Position numbers and translations under genes: made by a program
Origin: an uncultured Clostridia bacterium
Lineage (GTDB): Bacteria; Bacillota; Clostridia; Christensenellales; DTU072
Assembly: GCA_934296355.1 (NCBI GenBank)
Contig: CAKRAY010000029.1
Span: forward strand, 1 to 13,436
Reading direction: 5' to 3'
Length of the DNA stretch: 13,436 nt
Part shown: positions 12,696 to 13,436 of the stretch, piece after piece
Layout of the letters: the number at the start of each line of letters is the position of its first letter
Position numbering within the stretch: the first letter of the stretch is position 1
Notes under the pieces: generated by a model
What the model was told of the DNA's origin: nothing
The model's database searches: none
Seen by the model: only the letters and a program-made list of their open reading frames with translations

Positions 12696-13361
12696 ATGAT
12701 AGGTATTATTATCGCAATGGACAAAGAGTTAGAGCCGTTTTTAGGCGGCAATTCTTTGAGAAAGAAAACGAAAGACGGGTTAGACTTCTACTTAGGTAAG
12801 ATTTGCGCCCAAAAGTGCGTTATAGTAAACAGCGGTATCGGAAAAGTCAACGCCGCATACGCGACCTTATCTTTAATAAAGAACTATAAACCAGACGAAA
12901 TAATCAGCATCGGCGTAAGCGGTGGCTTGGGTAAAAGCAACGTACTCGATATCGTCGTATCCGCTTCGTGCGTGCAGTACGACGTGGACACGAGCGCGCT
13001 CGGCGACGAAATCGGGTTTGTAAGCACGGTAAATAAGATTTACTTCGATTGCGATAGGCAGCTTGTCGACGATTTAGTCAAGTGTTCCAACACTAAAAAA
13101 GGAGTTTTCGCTTGCGGCGATAGGTTCGTTGCCGACGAGAAAACCCGCGACTTTATCGTAAACAGTTTCGATGCGATAAGTTGCGATATGGAGTCGGGCG
13201 CAATCGCGCAAGTGTGTTTCAGAGCGAACGTGCCTTTCGCTGCGTTAAGGTGTATATCCGACGGCGCGGGCGAGAATGCCGCAATGAGTTACGAAGAGGT
13301 CGTTTGCGAAGCCTCCGCAAAACTCTACGCTACCTTGGTAAGATATCTGTCTCGCAACTGA
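12696..13361 (+). CDS. mtnN: 5'-methylthioadenosine/S-adenosylhomocysteine nucleosidase
   Basis: A 221-residue nucleosidase that splits adenine from methylthioadenosine and S-adenosylhomocysteine, feeding methionine salvage and relieving product inhibition of spermidine synthesis and methylation. Landmarks are the N-terminal IGIIIAMDKE with E11 (equivalent to catalytic E12 of E. coli), NSGIGKVNAA (45-54), GVSGG (73-77), QYDVD (94-98), GDRFVAD (141-147), DMESGAIAQVC with E166 (E. coli E174), and RCISDGAG with D189 (E. coli D197). All catalytic residues are kept and the length is slightly short of the usual 230. AGGAG lies shortly before the ATG, eight bases after potD, so it is the last gene of the polyamine operon. 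Placing it with potABCD fits, because methylthioadenosine is the by-product of spermidine synthesis. No T-rich terminator is seen after it. Confidence 0.92.
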   Translation: MIGIIIAMDKELEPFLGGNSLRKKTKDGLDFYLGKICAQKCVIVNSGIGKVNAAYATLSLIKNYKPDEIISIGVSGGLGKSNVLDIVVSASCVQYDVDTSALGDEIGFVSTVNKIYFDCDRQLVDDLVKCSNTKKGVFACGDRFVADEKTRDFIVNSFDAISCDMESGAIAQVCFRANVPFAALRCISDGAGENAAMSYEEVVCEASAKLYATLVRYLSRN

Positions 13362-13376
13362 AGCGTGTGACGCTTC
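13360..13376. repeat. Palindromic hairpin at the mtnN stop codon, first 11 bases repeated at the window end
   Basis: GAAGCG-TGTGA-CGCTTC is a 6-bp inverted repeat with a 5-base loop, beginning in the mtnN stop codon and lacking a T tract. Its first 11 bases (GAAGCGTGTGA) recur exactly at 13426-13436, where the window stops. The two copies start 66 bases apart. This may be part of a dispersed or tandem palindromic repeat; it could also serve as an RNA-stabilising 3' hairpin. Confidence 0.5.
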
Positions 13377-13436
13377 ACCCAATCTTCGCGAACCGACAGT
13401 ATTCTTCTATAAGCATATAGCCGCGGAAGCGTGTGA

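Noticed and set aside
13360..13376. Intrinsic terminator after mtnN
   Set aside because: The hairpin has no T run after it (ACCCAATC follows), so it is listed as a repeat instead.

Overview
The window looks like chromosomal DNA from a low-to-moderate G+C Gram-positive bacterium, most likely an anaerobic, gut-type member of the Clostridia (Bacillota). The reasons are strong Shine-Dalgarno sites, sigma-A promoters with 17-base spacers, a long single-domain phosphoglucomutase, an XRE-cupin regulator followed by potABCD, and a PotD made as a lipoprotein. I cannot name a genus. There is no insertion sequence, phage gene, rRNA, tRNA or recognisable CRISPR array.

Left part (1-3712): a CvpA-like membrane protein ends in a clear intrinsic terminator. 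Next comes a 328-base gap laid out like an amino-acid attenuator: an extended -10 promoter, a 20-codon leader ORF with eight valine codons (ending VVVGVVVG), and an intrinsic terminator just before the ribosome binding site of an acyl-CoA synthetase. A segment that can pair with the terminator loop lies between leader ORF and terminator. This is the most interesting item. I infer that the ligase may serve valine supply, for example by activating isobutyrate. A convergent minus-strand pair follows: phosphoglucomutase/phosphomannomutase, translationally coupled (TGATG) to a DUF3810 membrane protein with an HExxH zinc-peptidase motif.

Middle part (5452-7525): a divergent promoter region separates the minus-strand pair from a plus-strand pair. 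That pair is a membrane-anchored protein with a long Glu/Thr/Pro-rich linker and two YegP-like (DUF1508) tandem units, and a small unknown 98-residue protein overlapping its end. An intrinsic terminator closes the unit.

Right part (7526-13361): a polyamine-uptake operon runs from a consensus promoter (TTGACA-17-TATAAT) embedded in inverted repeats, through a structured leader. It contains an XRE-cupin regulator (PuuR-like layout), PotA with an unusually long C-terminal part, PotB, PotC, PotD, and a methylthioadenosine/S-adenosylhomocysteine nucleosidase. The genes from potA to potD overlap by 4-20 bases, and the nucleosidase follows potD after 8 bases. The operon joins polyamine import to removal of methylthioadenosine, the by-product of spermidine synthesis. 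The last 77 bases hold a short palindromic hairpin whose first 11 bases recur exactly at the window edge, which may be the start of a repeat.
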